From: PALSA-693 sp963729695
GTDB lineage: Bacteria > Actinomycetota > Acidimicrobiia > Acidimicrobiales > Palsa-688
Assembly: GCA_963729695.1 (NCBI GenBank)
Contig: CAVSOT010000007.1
Coordinates: 868,001-932,000, forward strand
Direction of reading: 5' to 3'
DNA: 64,000 nt
A program made the position numbers and the translations under genes. Of this stretch, positions 16,516 through 25,184 are shown one piece after another. The notes under the pieces were generated by a model, which saw only the letters and a list, made by a program, of their open reading frames with translations, was not told the origin of the DNA and did no database searches. How positions within the stretch are numbered: position 1 is the first letter of the stretch; every line of letters begins with the position of its first letter.

Positions 16516-17117
16516 CCACTCGCAGGGCCGCCGAGCGCCGGCGGGCGACCGCCGAAACGTCGATCGAGGTCCGCCTCGACCTCGATGGGTCGGGGGAGGT
16601 GGCGGTGACCACCGGCCTTCCGTTTTTCGACCACATGGTGGCGCAACTGGGCAAGCACGCCGGCTTCGACCTGTCGCTCGACGCCCGGGGCGATCTGCAC
16701 GTCGACGCCCATCACACCGTCGAGGACGCGGGCATCCTCCTCGGCGAGTGCCTTCGGGAGGCCCTCGGGGACAAGGCCGGAGTGCGCCGGTTTGCGTCGA
16801 TCGACGTGCCGCTCGACGAGGCGCTGATCGCCGTGGCCGTCGATCTGTCGGGCCGGCCCTACCTGGTGTACGAGGTCGACCCCGGCGCGGGTGGCGAGGC
16901 GTACCCGATCGGGACACCGCCGTTTGATCCCCAGCTCGCCGGAGAGTTCTGGAGGGCCTTCGTCAACGCCGCCGCGATCACCTTGCACCTGCGGATGGTG
17001 TCCGGTCGTAACACCCATCACATCCTCGAAGCATCGTTTAAGGGCGTGGCCCGAGCGCTTCGCGACGCGGTGCGCATCGAAGGCGTGGATGTGCCTTCCA
17101 CCAAAGGGACCTTGTGA
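16512..17117 (+). CDS. hisB: imidazoleglycerol-phosphate dehydratase HisB
   Basis: Mn2+-dependent dehydratase, 201 aa, monofunctional with no phosphatase domain. The metal-binding His motifs are FFDHMVAQLGKHAGFDL, DAHHTVEDAGI and RNTHHILEASFKG. The latter two are the duplicated HHxxE-type signatures of the family. It overlaps both hisC and hisH by 4 bp, indicating translational coupling. Confidence 0.95.
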   Translation: MTTRRAAERRRATAETSIEVRLDLDGSGEVAVTTGLPFFDHMVAQLGKHAGFDLSLDARGDLHVDAHHTVEDAGILLGECLREALGDKAGVRRFASIDVPLDEALIAVAVDLSGRPYLVYEVDPGAGGEAYPIGTPPFDPQLAGEFWRAFVNAAAITLHLRMVSGRNTHHILEASFKGVARALRDAVRIEGVDVPSTKGTL

Positions 17118-17755
17118 CCGCGGCCGGCGGGGCGCCCGCCATCGCGGTGCTCGACTACGGGATCGGAAACCTGCGCTCGGCCGAAAAGGCGCTCCAATAC
17201 CTTGGAGCCGACGCTGCCCTGGTGGCTGATCCCGACGTCGCATCGAAGGCGTCTGGTGTGGTCCTGCCGGGCGTAGGCCACTTCGGCCGGTGCATGGACG
17301 CCCTGCGGTCGAGCGGCCTCGACCGGGTGGCTTTGGGCGCGGCGGCCGCCGGTACGCCTTTCCTCGGCATCTGCGTCGGGATGCAGATGCTCTACGAGGC
17401 GTCCGAGGAATCGCCGGGTGTGGCTGGTTTGGGGATTCTTTCCGGGAAGGTCACGAGGTTGCCCGACGGAGTCAAGCGGCCGCAGATGCAGTGGAACCGG
17501 CTGCACCTCGATCGGCCGGAACACCCGCTCGTCGCCGGCCTGGGTCCCGACTCGTGGGTGTACTTCGTCCACTCGTACGCTCCTCCACCCGGTCCCGAGG
17601 TGGTGGCCAGCACGGACTACGGCGGGCCGGTCGTGGCCGCAATCGCGGTGGACAATGTATGGGCCACGCAGTTCCATCCCGAGAAGTCGGCCGCCGTCGG
17701 GCTGGGCCTTCTCGGGCGTTTCCTCGCCACGGTCAAGGCCGCGGCGACGAGCTGA
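17114..17755 (+). CDS. hisH: imidazole glycerol phosphate synthase glutaminase subunit HisH
   Basis: Class I glutamine amidotransferase, 213 aa, that delivers ammonia to HisF. It shows the N-terminal LDYGIGNLRSAEKAL, the nucleophile Cys in FLGICVGMQMLYE and the His-Glu pair in WATQFHPEKSAAVG. VYFVHSYAPPP is also typical. The start GTG overlaps the hisB stop. hisA starts 8 bp after its stop. Confidence 0.94.
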   Translation: MTAAGGAPAIAVLDYGIGNLRSAEKALQYLGADAALVADPDVASKASGVVLPGVGHFGRCMDALRSSGLDRVALGAAAAGTPFLGICVGMQMLYEASEESPGVAGLGILSGKVTRLPDGVKRPQMQWNRLHLDRPEHPLVAGLGPDSWVYFVHSYAPPPGPEVVASTDYGGPVVAAIAVDNVWATQFHPEKSAAVGLGLLGRFLATVKAAATS

Positions 17756-17763
17756 GACCGCCC

Positions 17764-18684
17764 GTGGACCTGTACCCCGCCATCGACGTGCGGGGCGGCC
17801 GCTGCGTCCGGCTCGTCGGCGGTGATTTCTCCGCCGAGACCGTCTATGGCGAGGACCCGGTGGCGGTGGCCAGGACCTTCCAGGCCGCCGGGGCCCGTTG
17901 GATCCATGTCGTCGACCTGGACGCAGCGCGGACGTCTGAGCCGGTCAATCGACCCGTCGTGCTGCGGATCGTGGATGCGGTCCGAGGCGTGCGGATTCAG
18001 GCGGGCGGCGGCGTACGCACCTTAAACGACGCCCAGGAGCTGCTTTCTGCGGGGGTGGCGCGTGTGGTTGTCGGCACCGCGGCAGTCGAGCGCCCCGCGC
18101 TCGTGGCCGAGATCGCCGACCAGTGGCCCGGGCAGGTGGCCGTCGGCCTCGATCACCGAGCTGGGGTGGCGCAGGTGCGGGGCTGGACCGAAAGGGGCCG
18201 CCCGCTCGACGAGCTCGTTCCGGAGGTGGTCGCCGCCGGGGCGTCGGCCTTGATCGTCACCGACGTCGAGCGCGACGGTCGCCTTGTCGGCCCGGATCTC
18301 GGCGGCCTCTCCGAGCTGCTCGGCCTGACGACGGCTGCGATCATCGCCTCGGGAGGCGTGCGGACCATCGGCGACATCCGCGCCCTGGCTCGCCTGAAGG
18401 CGAAACGGCCGGGCCGGGATGCCGGCGATGCGGGCGCTGCCGCTACGGATCTGGATGCGGGCGCTGCCGCTCCGGGCCGGGGTGCCGGCGATGCCGCTTC
18501 GTCCCCCTTGGCAGCCGAGGGTTCCGGCCGGCCCGGATCCGGGCCGGTGATGCCGCCATCAATGGCGCCGGCGATCGCACCGGCCAGGCTCGCCGGCGTC
18601 ATCGCCGGGACGGCGATCTACCGTGGACAGCTCGACGTGGCCGAGGCCGTGGCGGAATGCGCCAGTGGGGACGGCGGCGCATGA
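17764..18684 (+). CDS. hisA: phosphoribosylformimino-AICAR ribotide isomerase HisA with Ala/Gly-rich insertion
   Basis: TIM-barrel isomerase starting at the GTG at 17764 (DLYPAIDVRGGRCVRL). Catalytic-site motifs AIDVRGG, IQAGGGVRTL, LIVTDVERDGRLVGPD and SGGVRTIGDI are present. At 306 aa it is about 60 residues longer than usual. The excess is an Ala/Gly/Pro-rich block of about 64 aa (18397-18588) between the SGGVRTIGDIRALARL and AGVIAGTAIYRG strands, containing an 18-bp repeat at a 27-bp period. Because a separate trpF lies in the same window, this is probably a monofunctional HisA rather than the bifunctional PriA of many actinobacteria. Confidence 0.9.
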   Translation: MDLYPAIDVRGGRCVRLVGGDFSAETVYGEDPVAVARTFQAAGARWIHVVDLDAARTSEPVNRPVVLRIVDAVRGVRIQAGGGVRTLNDAQELLSAGVARVVVGTAAVERPALVAEIADQWPGQVAVGLDHRAGVAQVRGWTERGRPLDELVPEVVAAGASALIVTDVERDGRLVGPDLGGLSELLGLTTAAIIASGGVRTIGDIRALARLKAKRPGRDAGDAGAAATDLDAGAAAPGRGAGDAASSPLAAEGSGRPGSGPVMPPSMAPAIAPARLAGVIAGTAIYRGQLDVAEAVAECASGDGGA

Positions 18685-19481
18685 GAGCGGTCCGGGTGAT
18701 CCCGTGCCTCGACGTCGATGCCGGGCGGGTGGTCAAGGGCGTGAAGTTCCGCGATCTCCGTGACGCTGGCGATCCGGTGGCTTTGGCGGCGCGCTACGAC
18801 GAAGAGGGCGCGGACGAGTTGGTCTTCTACGACATCACCGCGTCCGCTCACGGGCGGGAGACGATGGTGGACGTGGTGGCCCGCACGGCGGAGGAGGTGT
18901 TCATTCCCCTGACGGTCGGTGGAGGCGTTCGCACCCTGGACGACGCCCGCCGGCTGTTGCGCGTCGGGGCGGACAAGGTGAGCGTCAACAGCGCGGCAGT
19001 GGCCGACCCCCAGCTGATCGACGAGCTGGCCGCCACCTTCGGCGGGCAGTGCGTGGTCGTCGGCATCGACGTCCGCCGATCCCCGTCGCGATTCGAGGTG
19101 TACATCCACGGCGGTCGGACACCCACCGGCATCGATGCCGTCGCCTGGGCGGCGGAGTGCGAGGGTCGGGGCGCGGGCGAGGTCGTGCTCAACTCGATGG
19201 ACCGCGATGGCACAAGGGACGGCTTCGACCTCGAGCTGACCCGGCGAGTGGTGGAAGCGGTCGGCATCCCTGTCGTGGCCAGCGGCGGCGTCGGTCGTCT
19301 CGAGCATCTCGTCGAAGGGGCGCAGCTCGGGGGCGCAGACGCGGTGCTGGCGGCCTCTATTTTCCACTTCGGGGAAGCGACCGTGGCGGAGGCCAAAGCG
19401 GCGCTCGAGAGGGCCGGGGTCGTGGTTCGGCCCGGGCCGCGGCCGAAGGCTCCGCACGCGGGTTTTTCCAACAGCCTGTAG
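18681..19481 (+). CDS. hisF: imidazole glycerol phosphate synthase cyclase subunit HisF
   Basis: TIM-barrel cyclase, 266 aa, partner of HisH. It starts MRAVRVIPCLDVDAGRVVKG, with catalytic Asp in PCLDVD and the second Asp in VVGIDVRRS. VGGGVRTLDDARRLL, DKVSVNSAAV, LNSMDRDGTRDGFDLEL and VVASGGVGRLEHL are the phosphate-binding and structural motifs. The start overlaps the hisA stop (ATGA). Confidence 0.95.
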   Translation: MRAVRVIPCLDVDAGRVVKGVKFRDLRDAGDPVALAARYDEEGADELVFYDITASAHGRETMVDVVARTAEEVFIPLTVGGGVRTLDDARRLLRVGADKVSVNSAAVADPQLIDELAATFGGQCVVVGIDVRRSPSRFEVYIHGGRTPTGIDAVAWAAECEGRGAGEVVLNSMDRDGTRDGFDLELTRRVVEAVGIPVVASGGVGRLEHLVEGAQLGGADAVLAASIFHFGEATVAEAKAALERAGVVVRPGPRPKAPHAGFSNSL

Positions 19482-19491
19482 GGTGACCGCG

Positions 19492-19815
19492 ATGGGTGAC
19501 GAGGCCAAGCAGGCGATACAGATGCTGACCGATCGTGTCCTGGTCCAGATCCCACGCGCCGATGGGGAGCGCAAATCCAGGGCCGGGATCCTCATCCCGG
19601 CCACCGCGCAGATGGCCCGCCGGTTGGCCTGGGCGGAGGTGGTTGCTGCCGGGCCGCATGTGCGTTCGATTCGTCAAGGAGATCAGGTTCTTTTCAACCC
19701 CGAGGACCGTTACGAGGTCGAGGTCCAGGGCGAGGACTATCTCATCCTGCGCGAGCGCGACATCCACGCCGTCGCCTCCGAGCGCGTCGACGACGGCACG
19801 GGCCTTTACCTCTGA
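19492..19815 (+). CDS. GroES-like co-chaperonin family protein
   Basis: About 107 aa from the ATG at 19492; an in-frame GTG at 19483 is an alternative. The protein has a Cpn10 fold pattern: LTDRVLVQIPRADGERKSRAGILIPATAQ, a mobile-loop-like RKSRAGILIP, then VVAAGP, GDQVLFNPED and ILRERDIHAV at the end. It is divergent from standard GroES, and no groEL is next to it. It sits between hisF and hisI with short gaps, so it is probably expressed with the histidine operon. A chaperone cofactor role is inferred from the fold only. Confidence 0.8.
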   Translation: MGDEAKQAIQMLTDRVLVQIPRADGERKSRAGILIPATAQMARRLAWAEVVAAGPHVRSIRQGDQVLFNPEDRYEVEVQGEDYLILRERDIHAVASERVDDGTGLYL

Positions 19816-19856
19816 ATCCGGAGGTGGGAGTCGGGCTTCGGCCCTACCATGGGGGC

Positions 19857-20237
19857 ATGTCGGCCGCCACGCCTATCGCCGCCCGCCCCGAGGAGCTGGC
19901 CAACGTCCATTACAACGACGACGGGTTGGTGGCCGCCATCGTCCAGGAGCACGGCTCCGGCGCGGTCCTCATGATGGCCTGGATGAACGAGTCCACCCTG
20001 GCGGAGACGCTCGAGACGGGCCGCACCGTGTTCTGGTCCCGCAGCCGGAAGGAGCGCTGGCGCAAAGGGGACAGCTCCGGGGATCGCCAGTGGGTGCGGG
20101 CGGCCTACTACGACTGCGACGGCGACACCTTGCTCTTCGTGGTCGACCAGGACGGGGCCGGCGCCTGCCATACAGGCGAGCGCAGCTGCTTTTACCGGCC
20201 GTTCGGCGCCGAGCCTGCGGTCGAACCGACACCGTGA
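19857..20237 (+). CDS. hisI: phosphoribosyl-AMP cyclohydrolase HisI
   Basis: Zinc/magnesium enzyme for the third step of histidine synthesis, 126 aa. It starts at the ATG at 19857 after GGGGGC. Motifs include VAAIVQEHGSGAVLMMAWMN, FWSRSRKERWRKGDSSG, the metal-binding YYDCDGDTLLF and GACHTGERSCFYR with the zinc cysteines. No fused HisE domain is present and hisE is not in the window. Confidence 0.94.
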   Translation: MSAATPIAARPEELANVHYNDDGLVAAIVQEHGSGAVLMMAWMNESTLAETLETGRTVFWSRSRKERWRKGDSSGDRQWVRAAYYDCDGDTLLFVVDQDGAGACHTGERSCFYRPFGAEPAVEPTP

Positions 20238-20250
20238 CCGATCGATCCCC

Positions 20251-21786
20251 ATGAACGGCCCGAGCCGGGACGAGTTCGCGTCACTGGCCAGCCGGTACAC
20301 GGTCGTTCCGGTGTGGCGGGAGCTACTAGCTGACCTGACGACACCTGTTGCCGCCTTCGCCCGCCTGGCGGGGAGCGAACCAAGGGACCGAGCGTTTCTG
20401 CTCGAATCCGTCGAGCATGCGGAGCGCTGGGGGCGCTGGTCATTCGTCGGGCGCCACCCGTCCGCGACGCTGATCGGTCGGCAGGGCCGGCTTTCGGTCG
20501 AGGGGGACCTGCCGGAGGGCGTCCCGCTCAACCGGGGTGTCCTGGCTGCCGTCGAAGCCCTTCTCGGCAGCTACCGCTCTCCACCCATTCCCGAGTTGCC
20601 TCCGCTGCACGGCGGTCTCGTCGGGTACCTCGGTTACGACGTGGTGCGGGAAGTCGAACATCTTCCGGACGTCCCGCCCGACGAGGCCGGCTATCCCGAC
20701 GCCATCCTCTCCGTCGTCGGACAGGTGGCCGCCTATGACTACTGGCGGCAACGCGTCACCCTCATCGAGTCCGTGCGGATCCCACCCGGCGCCGCCGAGC
20801 GGAGCCAGTTCGACGATCTTTACGACGACGCTATAGGGCGCCTCGACGTGCTCGCTGCCGACGGCGCTCGACCGGTGGACGAGCCTCTGCTCACCCCTCC
20901 GGACCGGCAAGACGAGCTACCGGACGTCCGGCGGCGCACCTCTCCGGAGCTGTACGCCAAAGCGGTCGAGGTCGCCAAGGAGTACATCCTGGCCGGCGAC
21001 GTCTTCCAGGTGGTGCTGTCCCAGCGATTCGAGGTCCACCTCGAGGCCGATCCCTTCGATTTCTACCGATCGCTGCGCCAGGTCAACCCGAGCCCGTACA
21101 TGTACTTCCTGCGGCATCCCGAACTGTGCGTGGTCGGATCGTCGCCGGAGCCCATGGTGCAGCTCCAGGATGGCCGGGTGATCTCCCGCCCCATCGCCGG
21201 CACCAGGCGCCGAGGCCGAACCGACGAGCACGATCGGCGGATGGCAGCCGAGCTCTCCGAGCACCCGAAGGAACGGGCCGAGCACGTCATGCTCGTCGAT
21301 CTCGCCCGCAACGACGTCGGCCGGGTCGTGGAGTTCGGCACCGAGACCGTCGACGAGCTGATGACCCTCGAGCGCTACAGCCACGTGATGCACCTGACCT
21401 CGCAGGTGTCGGGTCGTCTGCGCGAGGGCCTGGGGCCGATCGACGTCCTGCGGGCCACCCTGCCGGCCGGCACCGTCTCCGGCGCGCCCAAAGTACGTGC
21501 CATGCAGATCATCGACGAGCTCGAACCGGCCAAAAGAGGGCCGTACGCCGGCGTCGTCGGCTACCTGGATTTCTCCGGCAATCTCGACACCGCCATCGCG
21601 ATCCGCACCATGCTGGTCCGGCCCGACGGAACCGCCACCGTTCAGGCCGGGGCGGGGATCGTCGCCGACAGTGATCCGGCAGACGAGGACCTCGAATGCC
21701 GCAACAAGGCGGCCGCTCTGCTGGCCGCCGTTCCGGGAGCACGCCGCATCACCGCGGCTCGCCGCCACGGTGGTTCCGGTGCCTGA
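20251..21786 (+). CDS. trpE: anthranilate synthase component I TrpE
   Basis: Chorismate-utilising enzyme of 511 aa for the first committed step of tryptophan synthesis. The N-terminal FLLESVEHAERWGRWSFVG contains the LLES element associated with tryptophan feedback binding. The catalytic domain shows PSPYMYFLRHPEL, SRPIAGTRRRGR, RAEHVMLVDLARNDVGRV, YSHVMHLTSQVSG, GAPKVRAMQIIDELEP and AGAGIVADSDPADED. The glutaminase subunit trpG is not nearby. It begins 13 bp after hisI, continuing the his/trp operon. Confidence 0.94.
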   Translation: MNGPSRDEFASLASRYTVVPVWRELLADLTTPVAAFARLAGSEPRDRAFLLESVEHAERWGRWSFVGRHPSATLIGRQGRLSVEGDLPEGVPLNRGVLAAVEALLGSYRSPPIPELPPLHGGLVGYLGYDVVREVEHLPDVPPDEAGYPDAILSVVGQVAAYDYWRQRVTLIESVRIPPGAAERSQFDDLYDDAIGRLDVLAADGARPVDEPLLTPPDRQDELPDVRRRTSPELYAKAVEVAKEYILAGDVFQVVLSQRFEVHLEADPFDFYRSLRQVNPSPYMYFLRHPELCVVGSSPEPMVQLQDGRVISRPIAGTRRRGRTDEHDRRMAAELSEHPKERAEHVMLVDLARNDVGRVVEFGTETVDELMTLERYSHVMHLTSQVSGRLREGLGPIDVLRATLPAGTVSGAPKVRAMQIIDELEPAKRGPYAGVVGYLDFSGNLDTAIAIRTMLVRPDGTATVQAGAGIVADSDPADEDLECRNKAAALLAAVPGARRITAARRHGGSGA

Positions 21787-22639
21787 CCGGTACGCGGCCT
21801 GGCTGGATCGGGACGTGGTCGCGGTCACGGGACCCGACGCCGGGTCGTTCCTGCAGGGGCAGATCAGCCAGGACGTCCTCGCCCTCGATGGCGACAAGGA
21901 CACGGTGTGGTCGTGGGTCCTGTCACCGATGGGAAAGGTCGATGCCCTGGTGCGCGTCACCCGCCTCTCTCCTGATAGCTGGCTGCTCGACACGGATGGC
22001 GGGTGGGGGGAAGCTCTGGTCACCCGTCTGAATCGGTTCAAGCTGCGCACCAAGGTGGAGGTCGAGCTCCGGCCGTGGCTGGCGCTATTCCTCCGCGCCG
22101 ACGGTACCGACGATACCGACGGTCTCGGTCCGCTCGGCGACGCCATCGAAAAGGCTCACGCCTGGCCCGGCCCAACCCTCGGCGGCGTCGTTCGGCTCGG
22201 GCCCGAACCGGCCGTACCCGACGGGTGGGCCGTCATGGCGGCCGACGATTACGAGGCCGAACGGATTGTCGCCGGCCTTCCCAAGATGGGCGCGGAGCTC
22301 ACCGAAAAGACGATTCCTGCGGAGACAGGGGTGATCGAGCAGACGGTCAGCTTCACCAAGGGGTGCTACACGGGGCAGGAGCTGGTCGCCCGAATCGATT
22401 CGCGAGGAGGCCACGTACCGCGACAGCTCCGAGCGGTCGTGCTCCCGGTCGCCGTTCCGGTCGCCACAGACCTCATCGACGGAGAAGGCCATCCCGTCGG
22501 AGTGCTCACGAGCGTGGGCCACTCCCAGCGGCGGGGGTGGGTGGGGCTGGCCTACGTCCGGCGGGGTGCGACCGTTCCCGGCCGCCTGCGCGCCAGCGCC
22601 GATGGACCGGAAGTGGAGGTCCGGGAGCTCGATCGATGA
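21779..22639 (+). CDS. ygfZ: YgfZ/GcvT-domain folate-binding protein
   Basis: About 286 aa from the GTG at 21779, overlapping the trpE stop by 8 bp. The family signature K-G-C-Y-x-G-Q-E is exact in FTKGCYTGQELVARIDSRGG. The N-terminal GPDAGSFLQGQISQDV is also typical. YgfZ-type proteins bind folate and assist the maintenance or assembly of certain Fe-S enzymes. Its place within the trp genes probably reflects operon packing rather than a tryptophan role. Confidence 0.9.
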   Translation: MPDRYAAWLDRDVVAVTGPDAGSFLQGQISQDVLALDGDKDTVWSWVLSPMGKVDALVRVTRLSPDSWLLDTDGGWGEALVTRLNRFKLRTKVEVELRPWLALFLRADGTDDTDGLGPLGDAIEKAHAWPGPTLGGVVRLGPEPAVPDGWAVMAADDYEAERIVAGLPKMGAELTEKTIPAETGVIEQTVSFTKGCYTGQELVARIDSRGGHVPRQLRAVVLPVAVPVATDLIDGEGHPVGVLTSVGHSQRRGWVGLAYVRRGATVPGRLRASADGPEVEVRELDR

Positions 22640-22744
22640 GGTCGGGTGACAGGCGGGAGGCGCCCGGGCGCCGAGCGGGCCCGGAAACCCAAGGGGCGGC
22701 GGCCGACGCCGTCGCGGTCGAGACGGTCCGTTGAAGCCGGCGCC

Positions 22745-23677
22745 ATGAGGCGACTGGGCGCGGGCCATCGACCGCGGGCCTTTGCGGGGAGAGGAGCGCT
22801 CGGGGCCGTCGTGCTGGTTTTGGTGCTGGCCGGGTGCAGCGGGGTGCAGACGCTGACCTACCCCGCGCCCCCTCACACCACGGTGGCGCCGGTGCCGAGC
22901 CCACCTACCTTGCCCGCCAACTTGCCCGGAGTCGCGGAGCTCGCCGTCCCTGGGGCGACGAGCACCGCACCCCCGGCCATCGGCCCGGGCGGTGCCACCC
23001 TCGACGGCACCGTGCTCGGTCCGAACGGTCCAGTGGCGGGTGCAACCGTCGAGGTGGACCGGCTCGTCGGTAGCCAGGCTGCGGTCACCGAGACCACCAC
23101 CGCGGCGGACGGAAGCTGGCGCGTTGGCTCGGTGCTGGGTGGGCGTTACCGGGTGCGAGCCTGGCAGGCGCCGAGCTTGGCCGAGGTCACACCGCAGATC
23201 CTTTTCGTCGGGGCAACTCAGGACGAGACGGTGACTCTGCAGCTGACGACCTTCACCGGTCCGGACGTGACCTCGTCGTTCGCCCCGGACGATCCCATCG
23301 TGGGGGAGAACGACAACCTGGTGGTCCAGGTGACCAACCCGACCGTCGGCTCCGACGGAGTGGTCCGCAACCTGCCCGAGGTGGGGGTGAGTGTCACCCT
23401 CACCAACGGGCCCCAGTGGGTGGTCTACAACGGCAACCCGCAGCCGACCGCCTCCAATGGCCAAGTGCTGTTCCAAGTCAGTTGCCAGGCGGTGGGATCG
23501 CCCTCCATGAGCACCACCGTTGGCAACGGGGCGCCCGAGACGCTCCAACTCCCCACCTGCGGGGCCGCCCCGACCACGACCACGACCTCGACGACCACAC
23601 CTTGCTCGAGTACGACGCTCGGTACGCCCGAACCGTCGAGTACCACCAGCTCGACGGTGTCGTTCGGCCTCTGTTGA
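22745..23677 (+). CDS. lipoprotein with carboxypeptidase-regulatory-like domain
   Basis: A 310-aa exported protein. The signal peptide has a basic start (MRRLGAGHRPRAF), a hydrophobic core (GAVVLVLVLAG) and a lipobox LAGC with Cys at residue 31. A Pro/Thr-rich linker follows. A beta-sandwich repeat (ATLDGTVLGPNGPVAGATV, then TTTAADGSWRVGSVLGGRYR) resembles Cna-B or carboxypeptidase-regulatory domains. The C-terminus is Thr/Ser-rich. A frame-compatible ATG at 22646 would precede the signal peptide with an Arg-rich stretch and is unlikely. Function is unknown. It separates ygfZ from trpC. Confidence 0.8.
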   Translation: MRRLGAGHRPRAFAGRGALGAVVLVLVLAGCSGVQTLTYPAPPHTTVAPVPSPPTLPANLPGVAELAVPGATSTAPPAIGPGGATLDGTVLGPNGPVAGATVEVDRLVGSQAAVTETTTAADGSWRVGSVLGGRYRVRAWQAPSLAEVTPQILFVGATQDETVTLQLTTFTGPDVTSSFAPDDPIVGENDNLVVQVTNPTVGSDGVVRNLPEVGVSVTLTNGPQWVVYNGNPQPTASNGQVLFQVSCQAVGSPSMSTTVGNGAPETLQLPTCGAAPTTTTTSTTTPCSSTTLGTPEPSSTTSSTVSFGLC

Positions 23678-23718
23678 AACCCAGTTCTGATGGCCTGCCC
23701 AGGTAGGCTCAGGACTGC

Positions 23719-24516
23719 ATGGCCACCTACCTGGATCGCATACTGGCTGCTCATCGTGCGGCCGCAGCCAGCGACACCCGTGACCTTGCCGCCCTTGGCG
23801 AACAGGCCCGGGCGAGTGGTCGTGGCCGCCCGTTTGCGGCCGCCTTGCGAGCGTCGCCGGGAGCGGCGATGATCGCCGAGGTCAAGCGGGCCAGCCCCAG
23901 TCTGGGCCCGCTCGCCCCGGACCTGGATCCGGGCCGGCTGGCAACCGCCTACGAGCTCGGCGGAGCGGCCGCCCTGTCGGTGCTCACCGACGCCGAGTTC
24001 TTTCGGGGTTCGCCCGACGACCTCGCCGTGGCCCGGGCCGCCACGAACCTGCCGGTGTTACGCAAGGACTTCACCGTCGGGCCCGCCGACGTCTTCGACA
24101 CCCGCTGCATGGGCGCCGACGCAGTCCTGCTCATCGCGGCCGCGCTCCGTCCAGCAGAGGTAGCCGAGTTGATCGGCCTCGCCGCCTCGGTCGGACTCGA
24201 CGCCCTGGTAGAAGTCCACGACGAAGGCGAGGCCGAACTGGCGCTGGCCGCAGGCGCCACTTTGGTAGGGGTCAACCAGCGCGACCTCGTCACCTTCGAA
24301 GTCGATTCCGGTCGCGCCGCCCGGGTGGCCCGGACCCTGCCGGAGTCGGTGATCCGAGTGGCCGAGTCGGGGATACGCGACGCCGAGGACGTCCGTCGTC
24401 TGGCTGGGGCCGGTTTCGACGCCGTGCTCGTCGGTGAGGCGCTCGTACGGGCTGTGGATCCGGCAGCCGCCGTCCGTGAGATGTGTGGGCTGCCCGCAGG
24501 GCGAGATGGCTGCTGA
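23719..24516 (+). CDS. trpC: indole-3-glycerol phosphate synthase TrpC
   Basis: TIM-barrel enzyme of 265 aa in tryptophan synthesis. MIAEVKRASPSLG, ALSVLTDAEFFRGS, LPVLRKDFTVGPADVFDTR, GADAVLLIAAAL, LVEVHDEGEAELAL, LVGVNQRDLVTFEVD and VAESGIRDAEDVRRL are the ordered active-site motifs. The phosphate-binding C-terminal end, GFDAVLVGEALVRA, is intact. Its stop overlaps the trpF start by one base. Confidence 0.95.
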   Translation: MATYLDRILAAHRAAAASDTRDLAALGEQARASGRGRPFAAALRASPGAAMIAEVKRASPSLGPLAPDLDPGRLATAYELGGAAALSVLTDAEFFRGSPDDLAVARAATNLPVLRKDFTVGPADVFDTRCMGADAVLLIAAALRPAEVAELIGLAASVGLDALVEVHDEGEAELALAAGATLVGVNQRDLVTFEVDSGRAARVARTLPESVIRVAESGIRDAEDVRRLAGAGFDAVLVGEALVRAVDPAAAVREMCGLPAGRDGC

Positions 24517-25184
24517 TGTTCGTCAAGGTGTGCGGCACGACGAGCGAAGACGATGCCCTCCTGGCGGTCGCTTTGGGGGCCGATGCGGTGGGCTTCATTT
24601 TCGCCCCGTCGCCTCGCCAGATCGCACCGCAGGTCGCCGGCGACATCGTCAAGCGACTCCCACCCGAGATCGTCACCGTGGGCGTCTTTCAGGACGAGCC
24701 CCCGGAACGGGTGCTCCGCATCGCACACCGAGCCGGACTCCGAGGGGTGCAGCTGCACGGCCACGAGCCGGTCGCCACGGCCCGCTGGCTCAGTCCCCGT
24801 CTGCCTCTGGTCATCCAGGCGTTTCCCGCCGGTGACGCCCGGGTGCGGAGTGCTCCCGAGTACTCCGCCCACGTGATCCTGCTCGACGCGCCGAGCCCGG
24901 GATCGGGCCGGGTGTTCGACTGGTCGCTCGCGTCCGAGCTCCCCGCTGGCGAGCGGCTGATGATCGCCGGTGGGCTCAACCCCTCCAACGTGGCGGCCGC
25001 CGTGGCCCAGGCCCGGCCGTGGGGCGTGGACGTGGTGTCGGGCGTGGAGCGGGCTCCGGGGCGCAAGGACCCGATCAAGATGCGGGCCTTCATTGCCGCC
25101 GCCCGCGCCGCCAGCGCCGAGCTCGAGGGTGAGCCGGTTGCTCATTCATCGGGTCACGTGTACGACTGGCAGGACGAGGGGTGA
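24516..25184 (+). CDS. trpF: phosphoribosylanthranilate isomerase TrpF
   Basis: TIM-barrel isomerase of 222 aa, starting MFVKVCGTTSEDDALLAV. The catalytic Cys is in KVCGTT. ADAVGFIFAPSPRQ, GVQLHGHEP and the phosphate-binding IAGGLNPSNV followed by VDVVSGVERAPGRKDP match TrpF, with the second catalytic Asp preceding VVSGVE. Many actinobacteria lack a dedicated TrpF and use PriA, so its presence here supports separate HisA and TrpF enzymes. It overlaps trpB by 4 bp. Confidence 0.94.
   Translation: MFVKVCGTTSEDDALLAVALGADAVGFIFAPSPRQIAPQVAGDIVKRLPPEIVTVGVFQDEPPERVLRIAHRAGLRGVQLHGHEPVATARWLSPRLPLVIQAFPAGDARVRSAPEYSAHVILLDAPSPGSGRVFDWSLASELPAGERLMIAGGLNPSNVAAAVAQARPWGVDVVSGVERAPGRKDPIKMRAFIAAARAASAELEGEPVAHSSGHVYDWQDEG

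Noticed and set aside
17764..18684. Assignment as bifunctional PriA
   Set aside because: A complete trpF is present at 24516-25184, so there is no need for PriA, although residual activity cannot be excluded.
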